Shown here: piece by piece, positions 16,587 through 25,389 of the stretch
Position numbering within the stretch: position 1 is the stretch's first letter
Layout: each line of letters starts with the position of its first letter
Source of the DNA: Azonexus sp.
GTDB taxonomy: Bacteria; Pseudomonadota; Gammaproteobacteria; Burkholderiales; Rhodocyclaceae
Reading direction: 5' to 3'
DNA length: 64,000 nt
NCBI RefSeq assembly: GCF_023150235.1
Contig: NZ_JAKLLH010000009.1
Coordinates: forward strand, 1 to 64,000
Translations under genes and position numbers: made by a program
Notes under the pieces: model-generated
Seen by the model: only the letters and a program-made list of their open reading frames with translations
The model's database searches: none
Told to the model about the DNA's origin: nothing

Positions 16587-17927
16587 ATGGCGGATACTTG
16601 CCTGTGCGTCGACGATCCCGAAATCGACGAGGTCATCAACCTCGAAACGGGCATCATTTCGACCGCTCGGGCGGTGATCGGTAGCGATTACGACCGGCTT
16701 GAGAAGCTGCGGATGGAACTTGCCGAGGCGAACGCGGCGGGCGACTCCCTCTACGCCTGCCCTATCTGCATGGTCGGCGTCTATCTCTCCTGCCGCAGGA
16801 AGGACGAGAAGCGCTTCTTCTTCAAGCACCGGACCGAGAACGGAAATTGCCCCGCCATCACGCGGGGAGAGCTTTCCAAAGACGAGATGCTGGCGCGAAA
16901 ATACAACGCAGCCAAAGAAAGCAGCGCTCACATCAGGCTCAAGGTGATCATCGCCGACAGCCTGCGGCGCGACCCGAACTTCTCCGAAGTCGAGGCCGAG
17001 AAGGTTTGGCGTGGCATGGACCGCACAAAGTGGCGCAAGCCTGATGTTCAGGCCTTATGGAAAGGCCAGACGCGGATTGCCTTCGAAATCCAGCTATCGA
17101 CGACCTTCCTGCATGTCATCGCGGAGCGGCGGAACTTCTACCGGCAAGAGGGCGGACTGCTCTGCTGGGTGTTCCGCACCTTCGATGAGTCGGAAGCCCG
17201 CATGACGCAGGACGACATCTTCCACAACAACAACCGCAACCTCTTCCTCGCAAGCGAGGAGACGCTGAAAGCATCCGTCGCGGAGAGCGCCCTGATGCTG
17301 GATTGCCATTGGCTGGAGCCAGCCGCTATTGGTGGCGAGGTTGTCGAAGCCTGGCGGCATGCCCGCGTGCCGTTCTCCGATCTTTCCCTCGACCAGGTAG
17401 GGCAGCGGGTGTTCTACCGCGACTGCGAAGGGCTGAAAGCCGGACTCGCCAAGGATGCCGGCGAGGAAGCTTTGAAGCAGCGTTTCTATCTCTGGTGGCG
17501 GCACTCGAAGCGCTCTTGGCAGGATATCGAATGGACCGAGGCGAAGCGGGAATTCAGGAGGCGCGGCGTCTTTCTGCCCGAATACCCGTCCGATGTCCTC
17601 GGCCTGCTTAACGCTCTCTATTCCGCCCGCGAGGGCGAAAGCATTGGCTGGAACCATCCGAATTTCATCTCGGCGGCAAACACGGTTGCCAACAGCTACA
17701 AGAATGTCGTCCGAGCTTTCCGCGCCGCCCTGCTTGTTTACGGACGAGGCGAGCAGTTGACGCAGGAAGACAAGAAAGGCAACTGGGCCAAGCGGGTCAA
17801 GGAATACAAGGAGCGGCTAGCCGCGGGCGATAAGGACTACGACAGAGATCCACAATATGACTCGCTGATCGCTTTCCTCTTTCCCGAGGTTTGGGGAACA
17901 CTTTCAGGCAGCAGCAATGGCGGATAG
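16587..17927 (+). CDS. DUF6035 / CoiA-like nuclease protein
   Basis: 446 residues. N-terminal zinc-like site CPICMVGVYLSC...FKHRTENGNC (C58, C61, H81, C88), as in CoiA-type proteins, where an N-terminal cysteine/histidine site precedes the nuclease. Then comes a PD-(D/E)XK-like core: ESSAHIRLK (about 111), KPDVQALW (D153) and AFEIQLS (E167, Q169), followed by helix AERRNFYRQEG. The C-terminal half is large and uncharacterised. CoiA is a competence-associated nuclease-like protein; here the context is a mobile island, not competence. Last gene of the cassette, 18 bases after the DUF4268 gene. Confidence 0.75.
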   Translation: MADTCLCVDDPEIDEVINLETGIISTARAVIGSDYDRLEKLRMELAEANAAGDSLYACPICMVGVYLSCRRKDEKRFFFKHRTENGNCPAITRGELSKDEMLARKYNAAKESSAHIRLKVIIADSLRRDPNFSEVEAEKVWRGMDRTKWRKPDVQALWKGQTRIAFEIQLSTTFLHVIAERRNFYRQEGGLLCWVFRTFDESEARMTQDDIFHNNNRNLFLASEETLKASVAESALMLDCHWLEPAAIGGEVVEAWRHARVPFSDLSLDQVGQRVFYRDCEGLKAGLAKDAGEEALKQRFYLWWRHSKRSWQDIEWTEAKREFRRRGVFLPEYPSDVLGLLNALYSAREGESIGWNHPNFISAANTVANSYKNVVRAFRAALLVYGRGEQLTQEDKKGNWAKRVKEYKERLAAGDKDYDRDPQYDSLIAFLFPEVWGTLSGSSNGG

Positions 17928-17992
17928 CAGTCGGATTGATCAAAGCCTTAGGCCTTCTTTGTCGTAGGCAAACCAGGAAATTCCTGGCTACC

Positions 17993-18023
17993 AAAAAAAT
18001 GAGCCCCAATCTCCGGGGCTCAT
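17993..18023 (-). terminator. Terminator on the minus strand
   Basis: Stem ATGAGCCCC/GGGGCTCAT with a 7-base loop; on the minus strand it is followed by a run of T. It lies downstream of the aminotransferase gene that ends at 18139, but on the island side of the right inverted repeat. It would also act against antisense transcription of the nuclease operon. Confidence 0.7.
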
Positions 18024-18073
18024 CTCGTAGCGGCCGTCTACCAAGCCGATTGGCCGTTTATGCCAAAGAAATT

Positions 18074-18121
18074 GTTTCAACAGAAACGGTTAACGGCTTG
18101 GGATTGCTCCCGCCATTTTTT
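18074..18121 (-). repeat. Right inverted repeat of the island
   Basis: Inverted copy of 11592-11638: GTTTCAACAGAAACGG then TTAACGGCTT, the GGGATTGCTCCC core, then CGCCATTTTTT. 26 inner bases are identical to the left copy. It starts only 17 bases from the stop codon of the neighbouring aminotransferase gene. Confidence 0.8.
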
Positions 18122-18138
18122 TTTGGCCTGAACAGCGC

Positions 18139-19344
18139 TTACTTGGTCACGGCGGCGATGGCCTTGGCGACGTAGTCGATGTTCTTGCTATTCAGCGCGG
18201 CCAGGCAGATGCGGCCGGTGGACACGGCGTAGATGCCGAACTCGTCTTTCATGCGCTCAACCTGGGCGGCGGTCAGGCCGGTGTAGGAGAACATGCCGCG
18301 CTGCTGGACGACGAAGGAGAAGTCCTGGGCGCAGCCGGTGGCCTTGATCGCGTCGACCAGACCGGTACGCATGGCACGGATGCGGTCACGCATGCCGGCC
18401 AGTTCGGCTTCCCACTGAGCACGCAGTTCGCTCGAGGCGAGTACGCCGGAGACCAGGGCGGCACCGTGGATCGGCGGGTTGGAGTAGTTGGTGCGGATGA
18501 CGCGCTTGACTTGCGACATGACGCGGGCCGACTCGTCCTTGGAGGCGGTGACCACCGACAGGGCGCCGACGCGCTCGCCGTACAGCGAGAAGTTCTTGGA
18601 GAACGAGCTGGAGGCGAAGAATTGCAGGCCGGAGGCAGAGAAGGCGCGGATGGCGACGGCGTCGGCATCGATGCCGTCGGCAAAGCCCTGATAAGCCATG
18701 TCGAGGAAGGGCACCAGGCCGCGTTCCTTGCAGATGCCCACGACTTCAGCCCACTGGGCGTCGCTCATGTCGGCGCCGGTCGGGTTGTGGCAGCAGGCGT
18801 GCAGCAGGACGACGGAGCCCGGGGCCATCTTGTTCAGGTCGGCGACCATGCCGGCGAAGTTCACGCCACGGGTGGCGGCATCGTAGTAGGTGTAATCCTC
18901 AACGATGAAGCCAGCAGCTTCGAACAGCGCGCGGTGGTTTTCCCAGGACGGGTTGGAGATGTAGACCTTGGCATCCGGGTTCAGGCGCTTCAGGTAGTCG
19001 GCGCCGATCTTCAGCGCGCCGGTGCCGCCGACGGCCTGGGCGGTGATCACGCGGCCGGCGGCGAGCAGGTCGGAACCCTGGCCGAAGAGCAGGTTCTGCA
19101 CGGCGCCGGTGTAGGCGGCCGGGCCTTCGATCGGCTGGTAGCCGCGCGGCGGGGCAGCCTTCAGGCGGGTCTCTTCGGCGGCCTTGACGGCGGCCAGCAG
19201 CGGAATCTTGCCGTTGTCGTCGAAGTAGACGCCAACGCCGAGGTTGACCTTGGTGTCGCGCGTGTCGGCATTGAAAGCTTCGTTCAGGCCGAGGATCGGA
19301 TCGCGCGGGGCCATTTCCACCGCTGCAAAGATCGAAGAGGACAT
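18139..19344 (-). CDS. aspC: Aspartate/aromatic amino acid aminotransferase
   Basis: 401-residue class I PLP aminotransferase of the AspC/TyrB group. Seen: [16 protein letters not shown] at the N-terminus, [11 protein letters not shown] (PLP pyridine-ring region), the PLP lysine in [16 protein letters not shown], and the substrate-carboxylate arginine near [10 protein letters not shown]. AspC and TyrB cannot be told apart reliably here. Start at ATG 19344 with GGAG 7 bases upstream; the longer frame to 19428 overlaps uvrB and is unlikely. Divergent from uvrB. The accessory island begins 17 bases beyond its stop. Confidence 0.9.
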   Translation of the reverse strand: MSSSIFAAVEMAPRDPILGLNEAFNADTRDTKVNLGVGVYFDDNGKIPLLAAVKAAEETRLKAAPPRGYQPIEGPAAYTGAVQNLLFGQGSDLLAAGRVITAQAVGGTGALKIGADYLKRLNPDAKVYISNPSWENHRALFEAAGFIVEDYTYYDAATRGVNFAGMVADLNKMAPGSVVLLHACCHNPTGADMSDAQWAEVVGICKERGLVPFLDMAYQGFADGIDADAVAIRAFSASGLQFFASSSFSKNFSLYGERVGALSVVTASKDESARVMSQVKRVIRTNYSNPPIHGAALVSGVLASSELRAQWEAELAGMRDRIRAMRTGLVDAIKATGCAQDFSFVVQQRGMFSYTGLTAAQVERMKDEFGIYAVSTGRICLAALNSKNIDYVAKAIAAVTK

Positions 19345-19383
19345 AGGAACTCCGTGGAATAATAGGGACAAACTGACGATAAC

Positions 19384-19403
19384 GCGCGAAGCAGGCTTCG
19401 CGC
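19384..19403. promoter_or_regulatory. Perfect 9-bp inverted repeat between aspC and uvrB
   Basis: GCGCGAAGC AG GCTTCGCGC lies in the 82-base divergent intergenic region, 24 bases before the uvrB start and 40 before aspC. It is suited to be an operator; it is not a LexA-type CTG-N10-CAG site. Confidence 0.45.
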
Positions 19404-19426
19404 TGACAAAACCGCAAAATTCTAGC

Positions 19427-21505
19427 ATGACTGAAACGCCCGCATCCCTGCCTGACGCTCAGGTTGTTACTTTTCCCGACAGTCCCTTTCGTTTGCACCA
19501 GCCTTTTCCGCCGGCCGGCGACCAGCCGGAGGCGATCCGGCAACTGGTCGAGGGGCTCGACGATGGCCTCTCGTTCCAGACCCTGCTCGGTGTGACCGGC
19601 TCGGGCAAAACCTACACGATGGCCAACGTGATCGCCCGCAGCGGCCGGCCGGCCTTGATCCTGGCGCATAACAAGACGCTTGCGGCGCAGTTATATTCGG
19701 AGTTCCGGGAGTTCTTCCCGGAAAATGCCGTCGAGTACTTCGTCTCCTATTACGACTACTACCAGCCGGAAGCCTATGTCCCGTCGCGCGACCTGTTCAT
19801 CGAGAAGGACAGTGCGATCAACGACCATATCGAGCAGATGCGCCTGTCGGCGACCAAAAGCCTGATCGAGCGCCGCGACGTAGTGATCGTCGCCTCGGTA
19901 TCGTGCATCTACGGTATCGGTGACCGCGAGGAATACCACAACATGATCCTCACCATGCGCGTCGGCGACCGCATGGATCAGCGCGACATCATCAAGCGCC
20001 TGAGCGCGATGCAGTACGACCGCAACGAAGTGGATTTCCATCGCGGCACTTTCCGCGTCCGTGGCGACGTGATCGACATCTTTCCAGCCGAGCACGCCGA
20101 GCATGCGATCCGCGTTTCGCTGTTCGACGACGAAATCGAGGCCCTGCAGTTCTTCGATCCGCTGACCGGACAGATGCTGCACAAGGCCCTGCGGTTTACG
20201 GTCTTCCCGGCTTCGCATTACGTCACGCCGCGGGCGACGGTGTTGCGGGCGATCGAAGCGATCAAGGAGGAGCTGCGCGGGCGTGTCGAGCATTTCATTG
20301 GTCAGCAGCAACTGGTCGAAGCGCAGCGGATCGAGCAGCGGACCAAATTCGATCTGGAAATGCTCGATCAGATCGGCTTCTGCAAGGGGATCGAGAACTA
20401 CTCCCGGCATTTGTCCGGGCGGCGCCCCGGCGAAGCGCCGCCGACGCTGATCGACTATCTGCCGGCCGATGCGCTGATGTTCATCGACGAATCGCACGTC
20501 ACCATCGGCCAGGTCGGCGGCATGTACAAGGGGGATCGTTCGCGCAAGGAAAACCTGGTCAATTACGGCTTCCGCCTGCCTTCGGCGCTGGATAACCGGC
20601 CGCTGCAATTCAACGAATTCGAGGCGCATCTGCGGCAGACCGTCTTTGTGACCGCGACGCCCTCGGACTACGAGCAGAAACACGCCGGTCAGGTGGTCGA
20701 GCAGGTGGTGCGGCCGACCGGGCTGGTCGATCCGGAAATCATCGTCCGCCCGGCGACGACGCAGGTCGACGATCTGCTGGCCGAGGCGGCAAAGCGGATC
20801 GCTGTCGGCGAGCGGGTGTTGGTGACGACGCTGACCAAGCGGATGGCCGAAGATTTGACCGATTTTCTCGCCGATAACGGAATCAAGGTGCGTTATCTGC
20901 ATAGCGATATCGACACCGTCGAGCGCGTCGAGATCATCCGCGATCTGCGCCTCGGCGAGTTCGACGTGCTGGTTGGCATCAACCTGCTGCGCGAAGGCCT
21001 GGATATTCCCGAGGTGTCGCTGGTGACCATCCTCGATGCCGACAAGGAAGGCTTCCTGCGCTCCGAGCGTTCGCTGATCCAGACCATTGGTCGGGCTGCC
21101 CGGCACTTGCATGGAACGGCGATTCTTTATGCTGATAAGATAACAGACTCAATGCGTCGGGCGATGGCCGAAACCGAGCGCCGGCGCGAGAAGCAGTTGC
21201 GCTTCAATGCCGAAAACGGGATCACGCCCCGTGGCGTATCCAAGCGGATCAAGGATATTATCGATGGTGTACATGACGCGGAGAGCGTTGGCAGTGGCCT
21301 GAGGGCAGCCGAAAGGGAGGCTGTTTATCAGGTCATGGACGAGAAGGCGCTGGCCAGGGAGATCAAGCGTCTCGAAAAGGCAATGCAGGATTTCGCGAGA
21401 AATCTTGAATTTGAAAAAGCGGCGGCGGCGCGAGACGAGCTTTTCCGTCTCAGGGAAAAAGTGCTCGGCGCGGCGCGGCACGACCACGACAGGGAGATCG
21501 AATGA
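19427..21505 (+). CDS. uvrB: Excinuclease ABC subunit B
   Basis: Damage-recognition helicase of nucleotide excision repair, 692 residues. Seen: Walker A GVTGSGKT (near residue 60), the beta-hairpin [20 protein letters not shown] (about 110), [14 protein letters not shown] Walker [30 protein letters not shown] and a C-terminal UVR motif around [23 protein letters not shown] 19427 has no obvious ribosome site. Its last bases overlap the start of the phosphatase gene. Confidence 0.97.
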   Translation: MTETPASLPDAQVVTFPDSPFRLHQPFPPAGDQPEAIRQLVEGLDDGLSFQTLLGVTGSGKTYTMANVIARSGRPALILAHNKTLAAQLYSEFREFFPENAVEYFVSYYDYYQPEAYVPSRDLFIEKDSAINDHIEQMRLSATKSLIERRDVVIVASVSCIYGIGDREEYHNMILTMRVGDRMDQRDIIKRLSAMQYDRNEVDFHRGTFRVRGDVIDIFPAEHAEHAIRVSLFDDEIEALQFFDPLTGQMLHKALRFTVFPASHYVTPRATVLRAIEAIKEELRGRVEHFIGQQQLVEAQRIEQRTKFDLEMLDQIGFCKGIENYSRHLSGRRPGEAPPTLIDYLPADALMFIDESHVTIGQVGGMYKGDRSRKENLVNYGFRLPSALDNRPLQFNEFEAHLRQTVFVTATPSDYEQKHAGQVVEQVVRPTGLVDPEIIVRPATTQVDDLLAEAAKRIAVGERVLVTTLTKRMAEDLTDFLADNGIKVRYLHSDIDTVERVEIIRDLRLGEFDVLVGINLLREGLDIPEVSLVTILDADKEGFLRSERSLIQTIGRAARHLHGTAILYADKITDSMRRAMAETERRREKQLRFNAENGITPRGVSKRIKDIIDGVHDAESVGSGLRAAEREAVYQVMDEKALAREIKRLEKAMQDFARNLEFEKAAAARDELFRLREKVLGAARHDHDREIE

Positions 21506-21984
21506 TGACATACCGGGTGTTGCTGGTTTGCATGGGCAATATCTGTCGTTCGCCTACCGCCGAGGGAGTATTGCGGCGGTACATCGTCAATCAGGGGCTG
21601 GGAGACAAAGTCGAAGTCGACTCGGCTGGGACCCACGGCTATCACGTTGGAGAGGCGCCTGATTCACGGACGCAGAGAGCGGCCAGAGCGCGTGGCTACA
21701 ATCTGTCGCAGTTGCGGGCACGCAAAGTGGCGCCGCAGGATCTCGATTATTTTGACCTGATCCTGGCAATGGACAAGAGCAATCTCGATAATTTGCGGCG
21801 GATGGCGACGCCGGAGCAGCGCGAGCGGATTGCGCTATTCATGGACTACGCCAGGAATTTCGACGATGAGGAAGTGCCCGATCCATACTACGGCTTGGGA
21901 CATGGCTTCGATCTGGTGCTCGATATGGTCGAAGATGCCTCCGAAGGTCTGGTCGATCACTTTCGCAAGGTCACTGGCCGCTGA
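21502..21984 (+). CDS. Low-molecular-weight protein-tyrosine phosphatase
   Basis: 160 residues. Active-site loop [14 protein letters not shown] (C10, R16) and the general-acid motif DPYYG near residue 129 define the family. In bacteria these enzymes often antagonise tyrosine kinases that control polysaccharide export, but no such genes are nearby. ATG 21502 overlaps the uvrB stop (ATGATGA), so the two are coupled. Preceded by GGGAG. Confidence 0.92.
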   Translation: MMTYRVLLVCMGNICRSPTAEGVLRRYIVNQGLGDKVEVDSAGTHGYHVGEAPDSRTQRAARARGYNLSQLRARKVAPQDLDYFDLILAMDKSNLDNLRRMATPEQRERIALFMDYARNFDDEEVPDPYYGLGHGFDLVLDMVEDASEGLVDHFRKVTGR

Positions 21985-22003
21985 GGAGTTTTTTCCTCAT
22001 GAC

Positions 22004-22036
22004 AAAAAAAAGGGGTGCTCATGGCACCCCCTTTTT
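22004..22036. terminator. Bidirectional terminator
   Basis: AAAAGGGGTGC/GCACCCCCTTTT hairpin flanked by A and T runs, between the convergent phosphatase and rne genes. Confidence 0.88.
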
Positions 22037-22058
22037 GCTGCCGTCGAAAGCGCTGGCC

Positions 22059-24974
22059 TTACTTGTTTCCGGTTTCGACCATGACCAGCGGTTCGCTATC
22101 GACCTTGACGCTGTGCGTCTTGCGCGGGCGCCCCAGCTTGACCGGTGCCTCGGTCTGGACGGGGTGTGCCTGATTGCTTGTGGCGACCATCGTCAGACCA
22201 CTTTCGGCAAGTGCCTGCTCGACGTCAATGACAAGCTGTGCCGGCTGCTGCGACAGGAGCTCGCTGCTGGCTTTTTGCTCAACGGGCTGGTTGACCGTGG
22301 CGAGATCGTCGACTGTACTGCCCGAGGGGGTGTGCGTCTCTTCTGTCCGAGGTCCAGGCTCGGCGGGAGAGGGGGACGGAATGTCGACACAAGGCTCAGG
22401 GGCTACGGTCCCGGCAAGGACGGGTTCGGCCACCGGCTCGACCTGCGTCCCAATGCTGGCAGGCGCCTCGCTGCCCAGCGGTGCCTGCACTTCGGGGCTC
22501 ATGCCTTGTTGCGGCTCGATGCAGGGGGCTTCACCCAGTGCTACCGGACTCAGGGTTGCAGGTGCCTCGATGCTTGCCGTCGTCGCCACCTGAGTCAGCG
22601 GCTCGGCATGCGGTAAAGGTTGCCCTGCGGGTGGCGCGGCATTTGCCAGTTCGACCGTGGTTTCCGGTTGCGGTAGTGGGGCGGCCTCCTGGGTGAGAGG
22701 GGCGACAGCCGGAGACGGAGGCACGCTGCTTGCCAGCGGGGTCTCGTCCGCACTGGCGGGGATGACGACGACGACCGGCTCCTGAGTAAGATCGGCTTCG
22801 ACGACTGCTGCTGCCACGACCTGATTTTCGCCGGCCTCGGTTTCCTGGCGACGTTCGCCGCGATTGCGCCCGCCACGCCGGCCGCGTCGACGGTTACCCT
22901 GTTCGTCCGCATTGTTTCCTGGCTCGCTCGGCGGCAGGAGGGGAGAAGCGGTCAATGCAGCTGCCGGGGTTTCAATCGCGGGGCTGGCTTCCTGTTGCTG
23001 ACGTTCTCGTTTTTCCCGGCGCTGCTCGTTGTTACGCTGACGACGCTCCTGGCGTTCGGCGTTATTCACGGTCAACTCGTCGCGGGCCGGTTTTTCACCC
23101 CGTTCTCCACGCTCCTGGCGTTCACCGCGCGCTTCTTCCTCTCGGCGGGGGCTACGGCTGTTACGGCGGCTGCCGTCACGATTTTCGCTGCGTTCCCGAC
23201 GAGCTTCGCGTGGCTTTTTCGGTGCTTCGTCCGCTGCCGGAGGTGTGGCCACCGGTTGTGCTTCCGGAGAGCGGAACCAGGACATGATGCGGGCAAACAG
23301 GCCGACGCCGGGCTTGGCTTCCACGACTGGAACGGCAGCGGGTTTCTCGGCCACGACCGGGGCTGGTTGCTCCGGTGCAATTCCCTTGACTACGGCCTCT
23401 TGGCGGGGTTTGGCAGTTTCGTTCTGGCCATTGCGGGCAACTGCTTCCTCGACGGGCATCTCAACCATCTTGTACGAAGGCTCGCGGGCTTCGTCCTGGT
23501 TGAGATCGTCGTGACGCAGGCGGGCGATGGTGTGCGCCGGGGTTTCCAGGTGCACGTTCGGGATCAGCAGGATGGTGACCTTGTGGCGCAACTCGATGGC
23601 CTGGATATCCGGGCGCTTCTCGTTGAGCAGGAAGGTGGCGACATCGACCGGCACCTGGACATGCACGGCGCCGGTGTTTTCCTTCATCGCCTCTTCTTCG
23701 AGGATGCGCAGGATGTGCAGCGCCGCCGATTCGGTCGAGCGGATGTGGCCGGTGCCGGTACAGCGCGGGCAGGGGATGTAGCTGGTTTCGGCAAGGGCCG
23801 GACGCAGGCGCTGGCGCGACAGTTCCATCAGGCCGAAGCGGCTGATCTTGCCCATCTGGACGCGGGCGCGGTCGAAGCGCAGCGCGTCGCGCAGGCGGTT
23901 CTCGACTTCGCGCTGGTTCTTGGCGCTTTCCATGTCGATGAAGTCGATCACGATCAAGCCGCCCAGGTCGCGCAGGCGCAACTGGCGGGCGAGTTCGTCG
24001 GCGGCTTCGAGGTTGGTGCGCAGCGCAGTTTCCTCGATGTCGGCACCCTTGGTGGCGCGGCCGGAGTTGACGTCGACGGCAACCAGGGCTTCGGTGTGGT
24101 CGATGACGATGGCGCCGCCGGACGGCAGGTTGACCTGGCGGGCGAAGGCGGTTTCGATCTGGTGTTCGATCTGGAAACGTGAGAAGAGCGGCACGTCGTC
24201 GCGGTAACGTTTGACGCGACCGACATTGCCCGGCATCACCGTCGCCATGAAGGCACTGGCCTGCTCATGAATTTCGTCGGTATCGATCAGGATTTCACCG
24301 ATATCCGGCTGGAAATAGTCGCGAATGGCGCGAATCACCAGCGAGCCTTCCAGGTAAATCAGGAATGCACCGGATTGTTGCTGGGCTGCTCCCTCGATGG
24401 CACTCCACAACTGCAGCAGGTAGTTCAAGTCCCACTGCAGCTCTTCGGCCTGGCGACCGATGGCGGCGGTGCGGGCGATCAAGCTCATGCCTTGCGGCAC
24501 CTGCAGCTGATCCATGGTTTCGCGCAGTTCGGTGCGTTCGTCACCGTCGACGCGGCGTGAAACGCCACCGCCACGTGGGTTGTTCGGCATCAATACCAAG
24601 TAACGTCCGGCCAGTGAGACGTAGGTGGTCAGGGCGGCACCCTTGTTGCCGCGCTCGTCCTTCTCGACCTGGACGATCAACTCCTGGCCTTCCTTCAGGG
24701 CCTCGTTGATCTTGGCTTTACCGGGTTCGACACCGGACTGGAAATAGGCGCGGGAAACCTCCTTGAACGGCAGAAAGCCGTGGCGGTCGGCGCCGTAATC
24801 GACAAAACAGGCCTCGAGCGAGGGCTCGATGCGGGTGATCACCCCTTTGTAGATGTTGCTTTTCCGTTGTTCCTTGGCGGCGGATTCAATGTCGAGGTCG
24901 ATGAGTTTCTGACCGTCGACAATGGCGACACGGAGTTCTTCCGCCTGTGTCGCATTGAAGAGCATGCGTTTCAT
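22059..24974 (-). CDS. rne: Ribonuclease E
   Basis: Endoribonuclease for mRNA decay and rRNA/tRNA processing, degradosome scaffold, 971 residues. Seen: start MKRMLFNATQAEELRVAIVD, an S1 domain (about 35-120), the catalytic domain with VVDVNSGRATKG-like VAVDVNSGRATKGADIEE and GLIVIDFIDM (metal-binding aspartates), and the Zn-link CPRCTGTGHI near residue 405. The C-terminal half (from about 500) is low-complexity, rich in Arg/Glu then Pro/Ala/Glu, as expected for the disordered scaffold. Start chosen at ATG 24974, where GGAG lies 9 bases upstream and the protein begins like other RNase E proteins. Confidence 0.95.
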   Translation of the reverse strand: MKRMLFNATQAEELRVAIVDGQKLIDLDIESAAKEQRKSNIYKGVITRIEPSLEACFVDYGADRHGFLPFKEVSRAYFQSGVEPGKAKINEALKEGQELIVQVEKDERGNKGAALTTYVSLAGRYLVLMPNNPRGGGVSRRVDGDERTELRETMDQLQVPQGMSLIARTAAIGRQAEELQWDLNYLLQLWSAIEGAAQQQSGAFLIYLEGSLVIRAIRDYFQPDIGEILIDTDEIHEQASAFMATVMPGNVGRVKRYRDDVPLFSRFQIEHQIETAFARQVNLPSGGAIVIDHTEALVAVDVNSGRATKGADIEETALRTNLEAADELARQLRLRDLGGLIVIDFIDMESAKNQREVENRLRDALRFDRARVQMGKISRFGLMELSRQRLRPALAETSYIPCPRCTGTGHIRSTESAALHILRILEEEAMKENTGAVHVQVPVDVATFLLNEKRPDIQAIELRHKVTILLIPNVHLETPAHTIARLRHDDLNQDEAREPSYKMVEMPVEEAVARNGQNETAKPRQEAVVKGIAPEQPAPVVAEKPAAVPVVEAKPGVGLFARIMSWFRSPEAQPVATPPAADEAPKKPREARRERSENRDGSRRNSRSPRREEEARGERQERGERGEKPARDELTVNNAERQERRQRNNEQRREKRERQQQEASPAIETPAAALTASPLLPPSEPGNNADEQGNRRRGRRGGRNRGERRQETEAGENQVVAAAVVEADLTQEPVVVVIPASADETPLASSVPPSPAVAPLTQEAAPLPQPETTVELANAAPPAGQPLPHAEPLTQVATTASIEAPATLSPVALGEAPCIEPQQGMSPEVQAPLGSEAPASIGTQVEPVAEPVLAGTVAPEPCVDIPSPSPAEPGPRTEETHTPSGSTVDDLATVNQPVEQKASSELLSQQPAQLVIDVEQALAESGLTMVATSNQAHPVQTEAPVKLGRPRKTHSVKVDSEPLVMVETGNK

Positions 24975-25389
24975 ATTGTCGGGCTCCAGCTGGCCGGAAC
25001 GCCGCAGGGAAACGCCCATGCAGGCAGCGACAGTTTCAGCAATCGGGTTGCGTCATGTTTTTCTGGATATGGCGTCAAAAAGCGATGGTGAAAGTGCTGA
25101 TCAGTAAGTGACCGTGTGTTTTTTCTTGAAATGAACGGTCTGAAAAATCCTGCAACGGACAATCCGTGCGTGCTTGCGGCGAGCTAATCCATTAACATCA
25201 CTACTTTTGGTGAGTGAACTTAACCAGTCGTTTTGCGTTGGTCTGGCCTGCGCAATTGGCGCGGGTGGGAAGCGGAGCCTGCCTGGAGCCTGCCGTAGGG
25301 CGGTCGCGCTCGTGGCGCTAGGGCGAACGGTCTGACGGTTCGGCATCCCTTGCAAACCGAGACGCAAAACGGAAGCAGTATATTAAAAA
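24975..25389. promoter_or_regulatory. rne leader / rluC upstream region
   Basis: 415 bases without a convincing gene, between divergent rne and rluC. It has a direct repeat (GGAGCCTGCC twice, 25276-25296) and an imperfect palindrome CGAACGGTC TGAC GGTTCG (about 25323-25341). In E. coli the long rne leader mediates autoregulation by RNase E; a similar role here is inference. Small frames inside it are compositionally unconvincing. Confidence 0.4.

Larger units (their letters stand above)
11592..18121 (+). mobile_element. Inverted-repeat-bounded accessory island with transposase-like gene and nuclease operon
   Basis: About 6.5 kb between near-identical inverted repeats at 11592-11638 and 18074-18121, placed between tRNA-Asn and an aminotransferase gene. 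All five genes inside read left to right. They are a zinc-finger DDE-type transposase-like gene, an unrecognised gene, and three closely spaced predicted nuclease genes. A terminator just inside the left end shields the interior from read-through. I see no target-site duplication, no integrase and no copy of the tRNA end at the right border. Interpretation as a transposon with defence-like cargo is inference from architecture. Confidence 0.6.

Noticed and set aside
17993-18023. Hairpin considered as the right end of the island
   Set aside because: It has terminator form on the minus strand (stem then T run) and does not match the left end; the matching inverted repeat is at 18074-18121.
11411-18140. 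tRNA-Asn as an integrase attachment site for the island
   Set aside because: No copy of the tRNA 3' end is visible at the right border and no tyrosine integrase is present; the inverted repeats explain the borders better.
25101-25367. 88-codon minus-strand frame in the rne leader
   Set aside because: No ribosome site, no recognisable motif, and it overlaps repeats and a palindrome better explained as leader structure.
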